Source of the DNA: an uncultured Eubacterium sp.
GTDB lineage: Bacteria; Bacillota; Clostridia; Lachnospirales; Lachnospiraceae
NCBI GenBank assembly: GCA_910580075.1
Contig: CAJTVR010000013.1
Span: forward strand, 10,528 to 74,527
Length of the DNA stretch: 64,000 nt
Direction of reading: 5' to 3'
Shown: one piece after another, positions 43,732-53,593 of the stretch
Layout: the number at the start of each line of letters is the position of its first letter
How positions within the stretch are numbered: position 1 is the first letter of the stretch
Position numbers and translations under genes: made by a program
The notes under the pieces: model-generated
What the model was told of the DNA's origin: nothing
Database searches by the model: none
What the model saw: only the letters and a program-made list of their open reading frames with translations

Positions 43732-45162
43732 ATGAAAGAAATCACAGGATTTCCGGATGGATTTTTCTGGGGCGGAGCGACGGCGGCGAACCAGTACGAA
43801 GGGGGCTGGGATGAAGACGGCAGAGGCCCTTCGATTGCGGATATTCTGACCGGAGGAAGTGTAGACAGGGAACGGAGGATTACGCCTCCGGCTCCTCTGG
43901 CAGAGGAGTTTTATCCGAATCATGAAGCTTCTGATTTTTATCATCACTGGAAAGAAGATATCGGGCTGTTTGCGGAAATGGGATTTAAGATGTACCGGAT
44001 GTCTGTTTCATGGTCCAGGATTTTTCCGAAGGGGGATGAAGAGGAGCCGAATGAAGCCGGCCTGCGTTTTTACGACCAGGTTATTGACGAGCTGTCAGCA
44101 CATGGCATTGAGCCGATGATAACGATCTCCCATTATGAGAATCCGCTGCATTTATCTTTGGAATACGGCGGGTGGAAGAACCGCAGGCTGATAGATTTTT
44201 ATCTGCGGTATACGAAAGTACTGCTGGAACGGTATCGCGGGAAAGTGAAATACTGGCTGACGTTTAATGAGATCAATATGCTTACGGAGCCGTTCGGTGC
44301 CTATTTCTGCGCCGGGATGGCTGATCCTGCGGATAACAATGAACAGTGCCGTTTCCAGGCGATGCATCACCAGCTGGTGGCAAGCGCGCTGGCCGTGCGT
44401 ATGGCACATGAGACTGACCCGGAAAACCATGTCGGGTGTATGCTGGCGTATCATAACGGGTATCCTTATACGTGTCATCCAAAGGATGTGTTTTATGCGC
44501 AGCAGTATGGACAGATACACAATTCGATTGCCGGAGATGTGCATGTAAGGGGTGTTTATCCTGGATTTGCGCGGAGATATTTTAAGGATCATGGGATTAC
44601 GCTGGATGTCCGGCCGGAGGATGCGCAGATTTTAAAAGAGGGGACAGTGGATTTTGTAAGCATCAGCTACTATTCGAGTACGTGTGTGAGCATGACGCAG
44701 GATGGAGAGACAACGGCTGGAAACGGCACAGCGAATATGAAAAACCCGCATCTGGAGACTTCGGACTGGGGCTGGCAGATAGATGCGCTTGGACTGCGTT
44801 ATGTGCTGAACCAGATTTATGACAGATACCAGATTCCGATTATAATCGTAGAAAACGGACTGGGAGCTGTGGATGAAGTGGATGCAGACGGCCATATTCA
44901 CGATGTATACCGGATTGACTATATGAGGAAGCATGTGGAGCAGATGAAGGAAGCAGTACTGGACGGCGTGGAGCTGATCGGGTATACGTGCTGGGGATGC
45001 ACGGACCTGGTAAGTGCGTCGACGGGGGAGATGAAAAAGCGGTACGGGCTGATTTATGTGGATAAGCATGATGACGGAACCGGAGATCTGGGCAGGAAGC
45101 CGAAGGATTCTTTTTACTGGTATCAGAAAGTGATACGTAGTAACGGGGAGGATTTGCAGTAA
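43732..45162 (+). CDS. 6-phospho-beta-glucosidase (GH1)
   Basis: A 476-residue glycoside hydrolase family 1 enzyme. The N-terminal signature is FPDGFFWGGATAANQYEGGW. The acid/base glutamate is in LTFNEINML, and the nucleophile is in IIIVENGLGAVDEVD. A C-terminal KRYGLIYVD and basic/Ser residues fit the phospho-sugar branch (BglA/AscB-like). It acts in the cytoplasm on beta-glucoside 6-phosphates delivered by the PTS permease. A GGAGG-like site lies about 11 bases before ATG 43732. It is the last gene of the licT operon, followed by a strong hairpin. Confidence 0.88.
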   Translation: MKEITGFPDGFFWGGATAANQYEGGWDEDGRGPSIADILTGGSVDRERRITPPAPLAEEFYPNHEASDFYHHWKEDIGLFAEMGFKMYRMSVSWSRIFPKGDEEEPNEAGLRFYDQVIDELSAHGIEPMITISHYENPLHLSLEYGGWKNRRLIDFYLRYTKVLLERYRGKVKYWLTFNEINMLTEPFGAYFCAGMADPADNNEQCRFQAMHHQLVASALAVRMAHETDPENHVGCMLAYHNGYPYTCHPKDVFYAQQYGQIHNSIAGDVHVRGVYPGFARRYFKDHGITLDVRPEDAQILKEGTVDFVSISYYSSTCVSMTQDGETTAGNGTANMKNPHLETSDWGWQIDALGLRYVLNQIYDRYQIPIIIVENGLGAVDEVDADGHIHDVYRIDYMRKHVEQMKEAVLDGVELIGYTCWGCTDLVSASTGEMKKRYGLIYVDKHDDGTGDLGRKPKDSFYWYQKVIRSNGEDLQ

Positions 45163-45183
45163 ACGGTTTATTTTCTGCAGACA

Positions 45184-45245
45184 TTACGGGAGGGGACTGG
45201 CCGGGTATTCTGTTATTGCAGATACCTGGCAGCCTCCTCCCGTAA
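45184..45245. terminator. Hairpin between convergent genes
   Basis: TTACGGGAGG (45184-45193) pairs perfectly with CCTCCCGTAA (45236-45245), with further inner pairing. No long T-run follows on either strand, but its position between the converging GH1 and hypothetical genes suggests a two-way terminator. Confidence 0.5.
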
Positions 45246-45270
45246 CTCTGTCTCTTATTCTGATATGGTA

Positions 45271-45897
45271 TTAATAATTAAATTCAGTAGAATCAATGAC
45301 TTCCCATGTTTTATCCGAAATCTTAAATACCAGCTCATCCAGCTTTTCTACAGGCACATAGAGAATGCCTGTAATCAGTTCTTCGTAAAATCGGGCAATC
45401 AGCGGCATGGCATCCCCGTCTTCGAATTTAAGAAGCGCTTTGCCAAGTGCAGCTATAATAAATGGCGGATACCCGACTGCTTTGCAGATTTCTTTCAGAT
45501 CTTTTGATTTTGCCGCTTTCGTTACCGTATCATGTGCCACAATTCTTGCCTTTTCCCATCCGCTGCTGAGATTGTCATTCATAGCTTTCATAAAGGTGCT
45601 GTGTTTTAATCCTGCTAAATATGCTGAGCGGAAAGTCATATCATTCGGATAACAGATGCATGGGATACGCTTGCAGATTCCGTTTCCCGGCGCTTTGGCA
45701 AACTGTTTGCGCCAGTCGTCAAACAGCTTATGTAAATCTGTATACTGCCAGGACTGAATCGGACAGCAGTTATAATCAGGGGCATCATCATACTCTGCCG
45801 CTTTCTCCGGCAGCATTGCGACCTGCTTTACTATGAAATTTTGTTTCTGGTAAATGATTTTGCCATATGGTCTCCAGTCGTTTGTTTCAACTCTCAT
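45271..45897 (-). CDS. Hypothetical protein
   Basis: A 208-residue cytoplasmic protein with no family I recognise. It starts WRPYGKIIYQKQNFIVKQVAML, has a Cys-rich middle (DYNCCPIQSWQYTDL, then GICKRIPCICYPNDM), and a helical C-terminal half (KDLKEICKAVGYPPFIIAALGKALLKF). The cysteines are not spaced like a usual zinc ribbon or FeS cluster. An AAGGAGAA site precedes the ATG, and codon use resembles its neighbours, so it is very likely a real gene. It lies 48 bases downstream of the chemoreceptor gene on the same strand and may be co-transcribed with it. Confidence 0.65.
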   Translation of the reverse strand: MRVETNDWRPYGKIIYQKQNFIVKQVAMLPEKAAEYDDAPDYNCCPIQSWQYTDLHKLFDDWRKQFAKAPGNGICKRIPCICYPNDMTFRSAYLAGLKHSTFMKAMNDNLSSGWEKARIVAHDTVTKAAKSKDLKEICKAVGYPPFIIAALGKALLKFEDGDAMPLIARFYEELITGILYVPVEKLDELVFKISDKTWEVIDSTEFNY

Positions 45898-45945
45898 TTG
45901 ATATTCTCCTTTTTCTGCTAAAGCGGCAGCATTTTTCTGCAGTGA

Positions 45946-47943
45946 TTAATTGGATGTAAGTGTGAACTGCTCTACCAGCTGTTTTAATGCTGCTGCTTCA
46001 GCAGACAGCTGCTCGCTGGCCGCAGCACCTTCCTGTGCTGTGGAACTGTTGCTCTGGACAACAGCTGAAATCTGGTTAATGCCTTCGGACACCTGTGATA
46101 CCGCTTCGGACTGTTCGCTGGAGACAGTAGAAATATTGTCAATCGAATCCGTTACAGAATGGATGCTCTTTACTACTTCTTGCAGCACGTCGGCAGTCTG
46201 CTGTGCAATTTCCGTTCCGGTATGGACAGCCTGTGCGGAATGTTCAATCAATGCAGATGTATTCTGGGCTGCTTCGGCAGATTTGCGGGCAAGGGTGCTT
46301 ACCTCTTCTGCTACAACGGCGAATCCTTTGCCGGCCTCTCCGGCCCGTTCTGCTTCTACAGCTGCGTTTAATGACAGTATATTCGTCTGAAATGCGATAT
46401 CGTCAATCGTTTTTAGTATTTTTTCAATTTCATTCGAACAGGTCCTGATTTTATCCATTGCCTGCATCAGGTTTTCCATCTGGCTGCTGCAAAGGGAAAC
46501 GGCTTCTCCTGCATGGTGGGTCTGGCTGCGTACTTCAAGTGCTTCGTCAGCCGTGTCTTTGACATCTTTGGATATGACATTCATCCGGTCTGCCAGCTGC
46601 TGTACAGAACAGGCCTGTTCGGCAGTACCTTCGCTTAACGTCTGGGCGCTTATGGACAGCTGGCTGCTGGCCGCCGATACCTGGTTTGCAGAATGGCTGA
46701 CCTGATGCATAATTGCATTTAACTTTAGCTTCATATTGCGCATGGCGAGTAAAATATTCTGAAAACTGCCTGCATAAATTTCTTCATGTTCTGTATGTAT
46801 ATCCAGGTTCTGATTTGCAAGCTCGGTCAGAAGGTAGCTGATATCGTGAATCACGAGTCCAAGCCCTTCTACCAGCGAAGCGGCAGAGGCTGTAAGCATG
46901 CCTGTTTCGTCCTTGTTTTTAATTTCAGGCATAGGAGTTTCCAGGTCTCCTTCTACAAGCAGCTGCATGCGCTTTGCGCAGGCTTTCATAGGATTACCGA
47001 TATTGTTTGCCAGCAGCAGGGCGGTAATCATGGAAATCAGAAGAGAAACAGCCATTACAGCGATATTAATGGCCATAGCCTTGTATGCGGCAGACAGATA
47101 ATTGCGCTGCGGTGCTGTGACGGCAATGCTCCAGCCGTTTGTGCCTGGTACAGGAGCGTATGCAATAAACATCTTCTGTTCCATTGTTTTGTCTTCGTTT
47201 TGAACGGTTGTTTTATAGCTGCCAAAGCCGTTTTCACCGTTTCGCATTTTCGTATGAATCTCTGCCAGTTCTTTCAAAGAAGGATCATCCTCAGCTTCGG
47301 CTTCAATATTTTGTACGGTTACCGTATCCAGTGTGATGTCGGCAATGGTGCTGCCGGATTTGTCAATCATATAGGCGTGGCTGTTTTCTCCAAGGTGGAT
47401 AGAAGATACGATATCATTTAAAAAAGTTTCTTTTGGAACGAAATATACGGCCCCTGCGATGGAGGACCCGTATATACCTTCAGCATAAATCGGCGCTGAT
47501 GCCATAATGGACAATTCCCCGGTAATTTTGCTGACCAGAGGTTCTGATACATAAGTATTGCCCTGCAGTGACTGTTTGACGTATTCACGGTCAGAATAGT
47601 CTTTTTCATCAAAAATGCTGTGTCCGTTCAGGCCGATAATGTTACCTCTCTGGAACTGATGCATGCTGCAGCGTTCTTCAATTAATGCCTGTTTTTCTTC
47701 CAGAGGTACATCCGGGTCTGAGAGCTGGGGAATGCAGCCTGCATCCATAGCTGCGTTTTTGTAGGCGTTCAGTTCCTGCTCCACCCGCTCTGCTGCCAGG
47801 ACAGCGGTCGAACTCATCATGTGCTCTACGGTAGACAGCGTGCTTTTGTAGCTTGGAATAATACCGGATAGTCCTGCCGCCAGCAGCGACGTTAGAATGG
47901 TCAGCATAAGACAAACCGTAATTTTTTTTCGAATGCTTTTCAT
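45946..47943 (-). CDS. Methyl-accepting chemotaxis protein with Cache sensor
   Basis: A 665-residue transmembrane receptor. TM1 is at about residues 8-30 (ITVCLMLTILTSLLAAGLSG). An extracellular double-Cache sensor follows (DYSDREYVKQSLQG and YVSEPLVSKITGELSIMASAP). TM2 is near 290-312 (MAINIAVMAVSLLISMITAL), then a HAMP linker. The signalling domain contains the hairpin tip DDIAFQTNILSLNAAVEAER and AGEAGKGFAVVAEEVSTLA. It would pass small-molecule signals to CheA/CheW; no other chemotaxis gene is in the window. A consensus promoter lies upstream (47996-48024). Confidence 0.9.
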   Translation of the reverse strand: MKSIRKKITVCLMLTILTSLLAAGLSGIIPSYKSTLSTVEHMMSSTAVLAAERVEQELNAYKNAAMDAGCIPQLSDPDVPLEEKQALIEERCSMHQFQRGNIIGLNGHSIFDEKDYSDREYVKQSLQGNTYVSEPLVSKITGELSIMASAPIYAEGIYGSSIAGAVYFVPKETFLNDIVSSIHLGENSHAYMIDKSGSTIADITLDTVTVQNIEAEAEDDPSLKELAEIHTKMRNGENGFGSYKTTVQNEDKTMEQKMFIAYAPVPGTNGWSIAVTAPQRNYLSAAYKAMAINIAVMAVSLLISMITALLLANNIGNPMKACAKRMQLLVEGDLETPMPEIKNKDETGMLTASAASLVEGLGLVIHDISYLLTELANQNLDIHTEHEEIYAGSFQNILLAMRNMKLKLNAIMHQVSHSANQVSAASSQLSISAQTLSEGTAEQACSVQQLADRMNVISKDVKDTADEALEVRSQTHHAGEAVSLCSSQMENLMQAMDKIRTCSNEIEKILKTIDDIAFQTNILSLNAAVEAERAGEAGKGFAVVAEEVSTLARKSAEAAQNTSALIEHSAQAVHTGTEIAQQTADVLQEVVKSIHSVTDSIDNISTVSSEQSEAVSQVSEGINQISAVVQSNSSTAQEGAAASEQLSAEAAALKQLVEQFTLTSN

Positions 47944-47995
47944 AATTATCGTCTCCGTCTGAAATATTTTTTGGTAAAATGTTCATACCTAATTA

Positions 47996-48024
47996 ATATT
48001 ATATGGTGCTGATTTGTTTGTCAA
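47996..48024 (-). promoter_or_regulatory. Promoter of the chemoreceptor gene
   Basis: On the minus strand: TTGACA (48019-48024), a 17-base spacer and TAATAT (47996-48001). The -35 is a perfect match to the consensus. The start codon lies about 53 bases downstream of the -10. Confidence 0.7.
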
Positions 48025-48093
48025 CTTCTTTTGTGATGTCATTCCTGCTTTTTCCAGGCGCAGCGTAGTTGTATCCGGAATCATATAATTCGC

Positions 48094-48122
48094 TTGTGCA
48101 AACGCTCTGAATGAAGTATAAT
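48094..48122 (+). promoter_or_regulatory. Promoter of the hybrid kinase gene
   Basis: TTGTGC (48094-48099), a 17-base spacer and a perfect TATAAT (48117-48122). This leaves a leader of about 180 bases before the kinase start; I see no known riboswitch in it. Confidence 0.6.
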
Positions 48123-48306
48123 CGGTTCATAATATTAAGAAAGTCGGAATCTGAGAGTCGTCCCGGAAATTTCTGAATTATGTATAAAATTTGTAAATCC
48201 CGGTTTTCGCACCTGAATATTGTCCGGTTTTTAGAAATATATGGATTCGGGTTTTGAATGCTGCTGGGTTTTCGAGGGAACTCTGTAAACGTAAGGAGGA
48301 ACATTC

Positions 48307-51300
48307 ATGTACCATTGTCAGATACATTTTCATTTTGCAGGCGTACCGTGCAGTGCATTTGACATTATTAAGGAAATTACCCCGTACCGGAATTATACGC
48401 ATCAGTATACATGGAGTGAGGGTATGCATCCGGATGAGGCAGCAGCGGATGTGATACTGGCCAATCTGGAAGGAACAGATGCCGGTGAGGCAGTGAAGGC
48501 GCTTTTAAGTGCAAAACGTGCGGATACACAGCTGATTGTAATGCTGGAAAAATGCCAGACAGAGTATCTTACAGATCAGTTTCGTGAAATAAAGGATATG
48601 TGGATACTGCCGATGACAGAAGCAGAAATCCGGTTTCGCTATGAGCGGTGGCGCCAGGAATACAAAATGAGCAGGGATTACTGGGAGACGCAGCATTTTT
48701 TAGAGACAACGATCAATAATGTACCGAATCTGGTCTGGTATAAAGATAAAAATGGTGTTCACGAAAAAGTGAATAACAGTTTCTGCCACACAGTCGGAAA
48801 GACAAAACAGCAGGTAGAAGGACAAAGGCATGCTTATATCTGGGATGTGGAGCAGGATGACCCTGCGTGCATTGAATCCGAAGAGGAAGTGATGCGCCAC
48901 CGCAGGACGTTTGTTTCGGAAGAACTGGTGCAGACCGGGACAGGCACGCGTACGCTTATGACTTACAAATCGCCTCTCTATGACCTGGACGGCAGTGTGA
49001 TGGGAACAGTCGGCGTTGCCATTGATGTAACGCAGGAACGGATCTATGAACAGGAGATTGTACAAAAAAACCAGACACTGGAGAAAATTTTTACAACCAT
49101 TGACTGCGGCGTCATCCGCCATACATCAGACGGCAGCCGTGTTCTTAGCATTAACCGGGCTGCGCTTAAGATTCTTGGATATGATTCCCAGCAGGACATG
49201 GAAGCAGACGGCTTTCAGACTGTTGCGGGTTCTATTCTGGAAGCGGACAGGAAACGGTTCATAGACTGCATTCAGAGTCTGGAAAAAGAAGGTGATACGG
49301 TAAGCACTGAGTACCGTGTCAGACATAAAAACGGCGAAATACTGCATATTATGGGAAATGTGAAGCTGTTAATGGAAAACGGCGAGCTGTTTTACCAGCG
49401 GTTCTTACTGGACTGTACCGCCCAGAAGATTCAGGAAAAGAAAAAGGAAAAACGCCAGGCAGAGCTGGCGCAGGCACTGACGGTTGACTATAATATTGTC
49501 TGCTTTTTTAATTTAAATACCGGAAAAGGCGTGCCGATACGAAACGACGAGCGTGACGAAGGTGCGTTTGCGGCGGATGATAATGGGAACATTTATTTTC
49601 AGCAGAGCATGGAACAGTACATACAGACAGTCGTGCACGAAGAAGACAGGGAGAAGATGCGGCTGTTCTGCAGCGTGGACGATTTACGCCAAAACCTGGC
49701 AGACAGCGGCGTACAGCATGCGAATTACCGTGCCGTGATTGGTGGAGAGGTGCTCTACTATCAGCTGAAAGCGGTGCAGACAGGCAGCTGGAACAGGCAG
49801 TGCGGTATCGTAATCGGTCTGCGCAGCGTGGACGCCGAAATCCGCAAAGAGCTGGAACAGAAGAATCTGCTGGAAACGGCGCTGATGCAGGCAAACCGGG
49901 CCAGCAAGGCCAAAAGTGTCTTTTTGTCAAATATGTCTCACGATATACGTACGCCGATGAATGCGATTGTGGGATTTACAGCGCTTGCGATTGCACATAT
50001 CGACCAGCATGAACAGGTAGAGGAATATTTGAAAAAGATTATGACCTCAGGCAATCATCTGCTGAGCCTGATTAACGATGTGCTGGATATGAGCCGTATT
50101 GAAAGCGGCAGGATGCATCTGGACGAAAAACCGTGCTCGCTGCCGGATATTCTGCACGGGCTGCGCAGTATTTTACAGTCAGATATTCATGCCAAACGGC
50201 TGGACCTGTATATGGATGCGGTGGATGTGATGCATGAGGAGATCTGCTGTGACAAACTGCGGCTGAACCAGGTGCTTTTGAATCTTTTGGGCAATTCGGT
50301 CAAATATACGGGTGCAGGCGGCATTATCAGCATGCGGATTACAGAAAAACCAGGTTCTGCTGAAGGACGCGCAGATTATGTATTTACTATCCGGGATAAC
50401 GGATTTGGCATGAGCGAGGAATTCGTGGCACATATTTTCGAACCGTTTGAAAGGGAGAAAAACAGCACAATCAGCGGCATTCAGGGAACCGGGCTCGGGA
50501 TGGCTATTACGAAAAACATTGTAGATCTGATGAATGGCAGGATTGAGGTAAAAAGCGAGCTTGGAAAAGGCACGGAAGTGACAGTCGGCTTTTCCTTCCG
50601 CCTGCATGACGGCGGGAAACAGCCGATGGATATCCCAAAACTGAAAAACTGCCGGGCGCTTGTAGTAGACGATGATTTTAATACATGTGACAGCGTGACC
50701 TATATGCTGAGCCAGATCGGAATGCGGGCGGAATGGACGCTTTCAGGCAAAGAAGCGCTGCTTCGTACACATCAGGCGGTAACACGCGGGGATAATTATA
50801 CGGTTTATGTAATAGACTGGATGCTTCCTGACATGAACGGAATAGAAGTTACCCGCCGCATCCGCAAGGAAATGGGCGATGAGGTGCCGATTATCCTGCT
50901 GACTGCTTATGACTGGAAGGATATTGAGGAAGAGGCGAAGGAAGCCGGTATTTCGGCATTCTGCAGCAAGCCGCTGTTTTTATCAGAGCTGCGCAGGTGT
51001 CTGCATTCGATTGTAGAGGCGGAAGAAGCGCAGCCGGTGCAAGGAGATCAGGAGCCGGCTTTCCAGCATACCGGGCGTATCCTTCTGGCAGAGGATAATG
51101 AGATTAATCAGGAGATTGCAGCAGCAATTCTTGGAGATGCAGGATTTACGACGGAAATAGCCGGAAACGGGCAGATTGCAGTAGATATGCTAAGAAACTC
51201 TGCTCCAGGGTATTACAAACTGGTGCTGATGGATGTCCAGATGCCGGTGATGGACGGTTATGAAGCGACAAAAGAAATCAGGAATCTGGAAAATAAAGAA

Positions 51301-51447
51301 CATGCTTCGATTCCGATTCTGGCAATGACGGCGAATGCTTTTGAAGAAGACAGGCAGCAGGCCATGCAGTGCGGAATGAACGGGCATCTGGCCAAACCGA
51401 TTGACGTGGAAATGCTGTTTAAGACAATGGACAAGGTTTTGTCATAA
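48307..51447 (+). CDS. Hybrid sensor histidine kinase, PAS-HK-REC-REC
   Basis: A 1046-residue soluble kinase. The N-terminal 120 residues are of unknown type. PAS domains lie at about 130-250 (NNVPNLVWYKDKNGVHEKVN) and 265-385 (DCGVIRHTSDGSRVLSINRA), with a further PAS-like region near 400-520. HisKA carries the phosphorylated His545 in SNMSHDIRTPMNAIVG. HATPase_c has FTIRDNGFGMS and GIQGTGLGMAI. Receiver 1 has Asp837 (YVIDWMLPDMNG) and receiver 2 has Asp976 (LVLMDVQMPVMDG). No membrane segment or DNA-binding output is seen, so the partner is elsewhere. AAGGAGGAA precedes ATG 48307. Divergent from the chemoreceptor gene. Confidence 0.9.
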   Translation: MYHCQIHFHFAGVPCSAFDIIKEITPYRNYTHQYTWSEGMHPDEAAADVILANLEGTDAGEAVKALLSAKRADTQLIVMLEKCQTEYLTDQFREIKDMWILPMTEAEIRFRYERWRQEYKMSRDYWETQHFLETTINNVPNLVWYKDKNGVHEKVNNSFCHTVGKTKQQVEGQRHAYIWDVEQDDPACIESEEEVMRHRRTFVSEELVQTGTGTRTLMTYKSPLYDLDGSVMGTVGVAIDVTQERIYEQEIVQKNQTLEKIFTTIDCGVIRHTSDGSRVLSINRAALKILGYDSQQDMEADGFQTVAGSILEADRKRFIDCIQSLEKEGDTVSTEYRVRHKNGEILHIMGNVKLLMENGELFYQRFLLDCTAQKIQEKKKEKRQAELAQALTVDYNIVCFFNLNTGKGVPIRNDERDEGAFAADDNGNIYFQQSMEQYIQTVVHEEDREKMRLFCSVDDLRQNLADSGVQHANYRAVIGGEVLYYQLKAVQTGSWNRQCGIVIGLRSVDAEIRKELEQKNLLETALMQANRASKAKSVFLSNMSHDIRTPMNAIVGFTALAIAHIDQHEQVEEYLKKIMTSGNHLLSLINDVLDMSRIESGRMHLDEKPCSLPDILHGLRSILQSDIHAKRLDLYMDAVDVMHEEICCDKLRLNQVLLNLLGNSVKYTGAGGIISMRITEKPGSAEGRADYVFTIRDNGFGMSEEFVAHIFEPFEREKNSTISGIQGTGLGMAITKNIVDLMNGRIEVKSELGKGTEVTVGFSFRLHDGGKQPMDIPKLKNCRALVVDDDFNTCDSVTYMLSQIGMRAEWTLSGKEALLRTHQAVTRGDNYTVYVIDWMLPDMNGIEVTRRIRKEMGDEVPIILLTAYDWKDIEEEAKEAGISAFCSKPLFLSELRRCLHSIVEAEEAQPVQGDQEPAFQHTGRILLAEDNEINQEIAAAILGDAGFTTEIAGNGQIAVDMLRNSAPGYYKLVLMDVQMPVMDGYEATKEIRNLENKEHASIPILAMTANAFEEDRQQAMQCGMNGHLAKPIDVEMLFKTMDKVLS

Positions 51448-51518
51448 TCTGGAAGGTGTTCAGCCGGCATGTTTCAGGCTGCTGGAAAAGTACGGTATGG
51501 AAGGAAAAGGAGAATATT

Positions 51519-52661
51519 ATGAGATATCGTGAATTAGGAAAGACGGGGTTAAAGGTCAGTGAAATCGGTCTTGGCGGAGAATGGCTGGAGCGGCATAACA
51601 CAGAAGAAGTAAAGGCAGTGACTGACGCTTGTGAAAGCGCAGGAATTAATATTCTGGACTGCTGGATGTCGGAACCGAATGTGCGTTCTAATATCGGACT
51701 GGCGATAAAAGGAAAGCGTGAGAGGTGGATAATTCAGGGACATATCGGCTCTATCTGGGAAAACGGGCAGTATGTCAGAACCAGGGATCTTGCGAAAGTA
51801 AAACCGGCATTCGAAGACCTGCTGGCCAGGCTGCAGACGGATTATATAGATCTTGGAATGATACATTTTGTTGACACAAAGGAAGAATTTGACCGGGTCA
51901 TAAACGGAGAGTTTATGGAATATGTGCGGCAGTTAAAAAGAGAAGGGAAAATCCGCCACATCGGTATGAGTACCCATAATCCGGAAACTGCTGAACTGGC
52001 AGCCTGCCAGGGTGAGATAGAAATGATTCTGTTCAGCGTCAATCCGGCCTTTGATATGCTGCCGCCGGTAACAGACCTGGAACAGTATTTTGCGGAGCAG
52101 TATGATGAAAAACTGGGCGGGATTGCGCGGGAGAGGGAGCGGTTATACCAGCTCTGTGAGCAGAATCAGATTGGAATTACGGTTATGAAAGGATATGCCG
52201 GAGGACGCCTGTTCCATGCACAGACTTCACCGTTTGGCGTGGCACTGACACCGGTACAGTGTATTCATTATGCGCTGACACGCCCGGCTGTGGCTTCGAT
52301 TATGGCTGGTTTTGATAATCCGCAGCATGTATCTGAGGCTGTGGCGTATGAGACTGCTTCAGATGCGCAAAAGGATTATGCAAGTGTGCTGGCTGCAGCG
52401 CCAAAGCATGCATTTGCATTAGGACAGTGTACCTATTGCGGGCACTGCGCGCCATGTCCTTCAGGAATCGACATAGCTATGGTAAATAAACTGTATGACC
52501 TGGCGTGCATGCACAAAGAGGTTCCGGGTACAGTCCGTGCGCATTACGCGCAGCTGTCTGCAAATGCGGACGACTGTATAGAATGCGGCGGATGTGAAAG
52601 CAGATGCCCGTTCCAGGTGTCTGTGACTGACAGAATGAGAAAAATGAAAGAATTATTTTAG
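51519..52661 (+). CDS. Aldo/keto reductase-fold protein with C-terminal ferredoxin domain
   Basis: A 380-residue protein. Residues 1-280 are an AKR barrel (YRELGKTGLKVSEIGLGGEWL, MIHFVDTKEEFDRV, IRHIGMSTHNPETAE). The C-terminus has two clusters, CTYCGHCAPCP and CIECGGCESRCPF, expected to hold [4Fe-4S] centres. The usual AKR Tyr (in a D-x4-Y motif) reads ILDCWMSEPNV here, and the usual catalytic Lys strand reads RWIIQGHIGS, so normal AKR catalysis is doubtful. A redox role using ferredoxin electrons is possible. ATG 51519 follows AAGGAG. The first 21 codons of the longer open frame are not used. Confidence 0.75.
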   Translation: MRYRELGKTGLKVSEIGLGGEWLERHNTEEVKAVTDACESAGINILDCWMSEPNVRSNIGLAIKGKRERWIIQGHIGSIWENGQYVRTRDLAKVKPAFEDLLARLQTDYIDLGMIHFVDTKEEFDRVINGEFMEYVRQLKREGKIRHIGMSTHNPETAELAACQGEIEMILFSVNPAFDMLPPVTDLEQYFAEQYDEKLGGIARERERLYQLCEQNQIGITVMKGYAGGRLFHAQTSPFGVALTPVQCIHYALTRPAVASIMAGFDNPQHVSEAVAYETASDAQKDYASVLAAAPKHAFALGQCTYCGHCAPCPSGIDIAMVNKLYDLACMHKEVPGTVRAHYAQLSANADDCIECGGCESRCPFQVSVTDRMRKMKELF

Positions 52662-52711
52662 ATTCATTCCATATTTCAAGGGCAGTACAGCAGAATGGAC
52701 AGGAGTCATCA

Positions 52712-53593
52712 ATGAATTTAGAAGAGCTTGTAAATGACAGGTATGATATTCTTACCGCAAATGACCGGGAAATGCTGGCGTCGGTTTTCCGCAGCAAACA
52801 GGCTGTCAGAGAAATGAACAGCACGCAGCTGGCCTCATTTCTGCATGTGTCCAGAACCACGCTGGTACGGCTGATGAAAAAATTAGAAATAGAGTCCTAT
52901 TCGGAATTTAAGCTGCTTTTGAACCGGAAGGAAGTCCGGCATGAGGCCTGTCTGTATAATATGGAAGATATTGTAAAAGAGTATCATGTTATGGTTGATG
53001 AACTGAAAAAGCATGATTATGAAAACATATGTGAAATTATTGATCAGGCAGATACAGTTTATCTGTACGGCACAGGGAATGAACAGAAAACGATTGCAGA
53101 AGAATTTAAAAGAATCTTTCTGACACTTGGGAAATACTGTGTGGATTTATTTGACCTGGGAGAAGTACGTCTTGCGAGAGAGCGGTTTGCAGAACGGGAT
53201 TTATTTCTGGCTGTTTCCCTCTCTGGTGAGAATCAGGATGCTATAGAAATTATCAGGGCTGTGCAGGAGACAGGCATCCGGACAATGGCTCTTACACGGT
53301 GGGTCAATAATACACTGGCCGGAATGGTTCAGGAAAATCTGTATGTAGGAACCAGAACAGTCAGCCATGTGTCTTCGCAGCCGTATGAAATGGCAGCCGC
53401 ATTTGACAGGCACAGCTGTCTGACGGTTGCGGAGGCACCGGGAGTTCCGTATGAAGAACTGGGAGAATTTATAGGAGAGCATGATTATTTTTCCATGATT
53501 TTCTATTTCCGGTATGCCGACCTGGACATTGCATCCGGCAGTCGCCGGTACTTTTTGGTATCCAGATCCGCTATAACCTCCGGCTGCTGGTAA
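52712..53593 (+). pseudogene. RpiR-family regulator fused to GH13 debris
   Basis: Residues 1-75 are an RpiR helix-turn-helix (MNSTQLASFLHVSRTTLVRL). Residues 100-230 are most of a SIS phosphosugar-binding domain (VYLYGTGNEQKTIAEEF, LFLAVSLSGENQDAIEII). After YEMAAAFD (about base 53,405) the family text ends. The next 40 residues, LTVAEAPGVPYEELGEFIGE and then HDYFSMIFYFRYADLD, look like a central piece of a GH13 alpha-glucosidase or trehalose-6-phosphate hydrolase. The last residues read PTS DNA out of frame. So one frame crosses two deletion joints. The regulator may still fold but lacks its last helix. It probably once controlled a GH13/PTS operon here. Confidence 0.65.

Noticed and set aside
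44267..44548. Several open frames of 90-145 codons opposite or inside the GH1 gene
   Set aside because: They are out-of-frame readings of a GC-richer coding sequence without their own signals.
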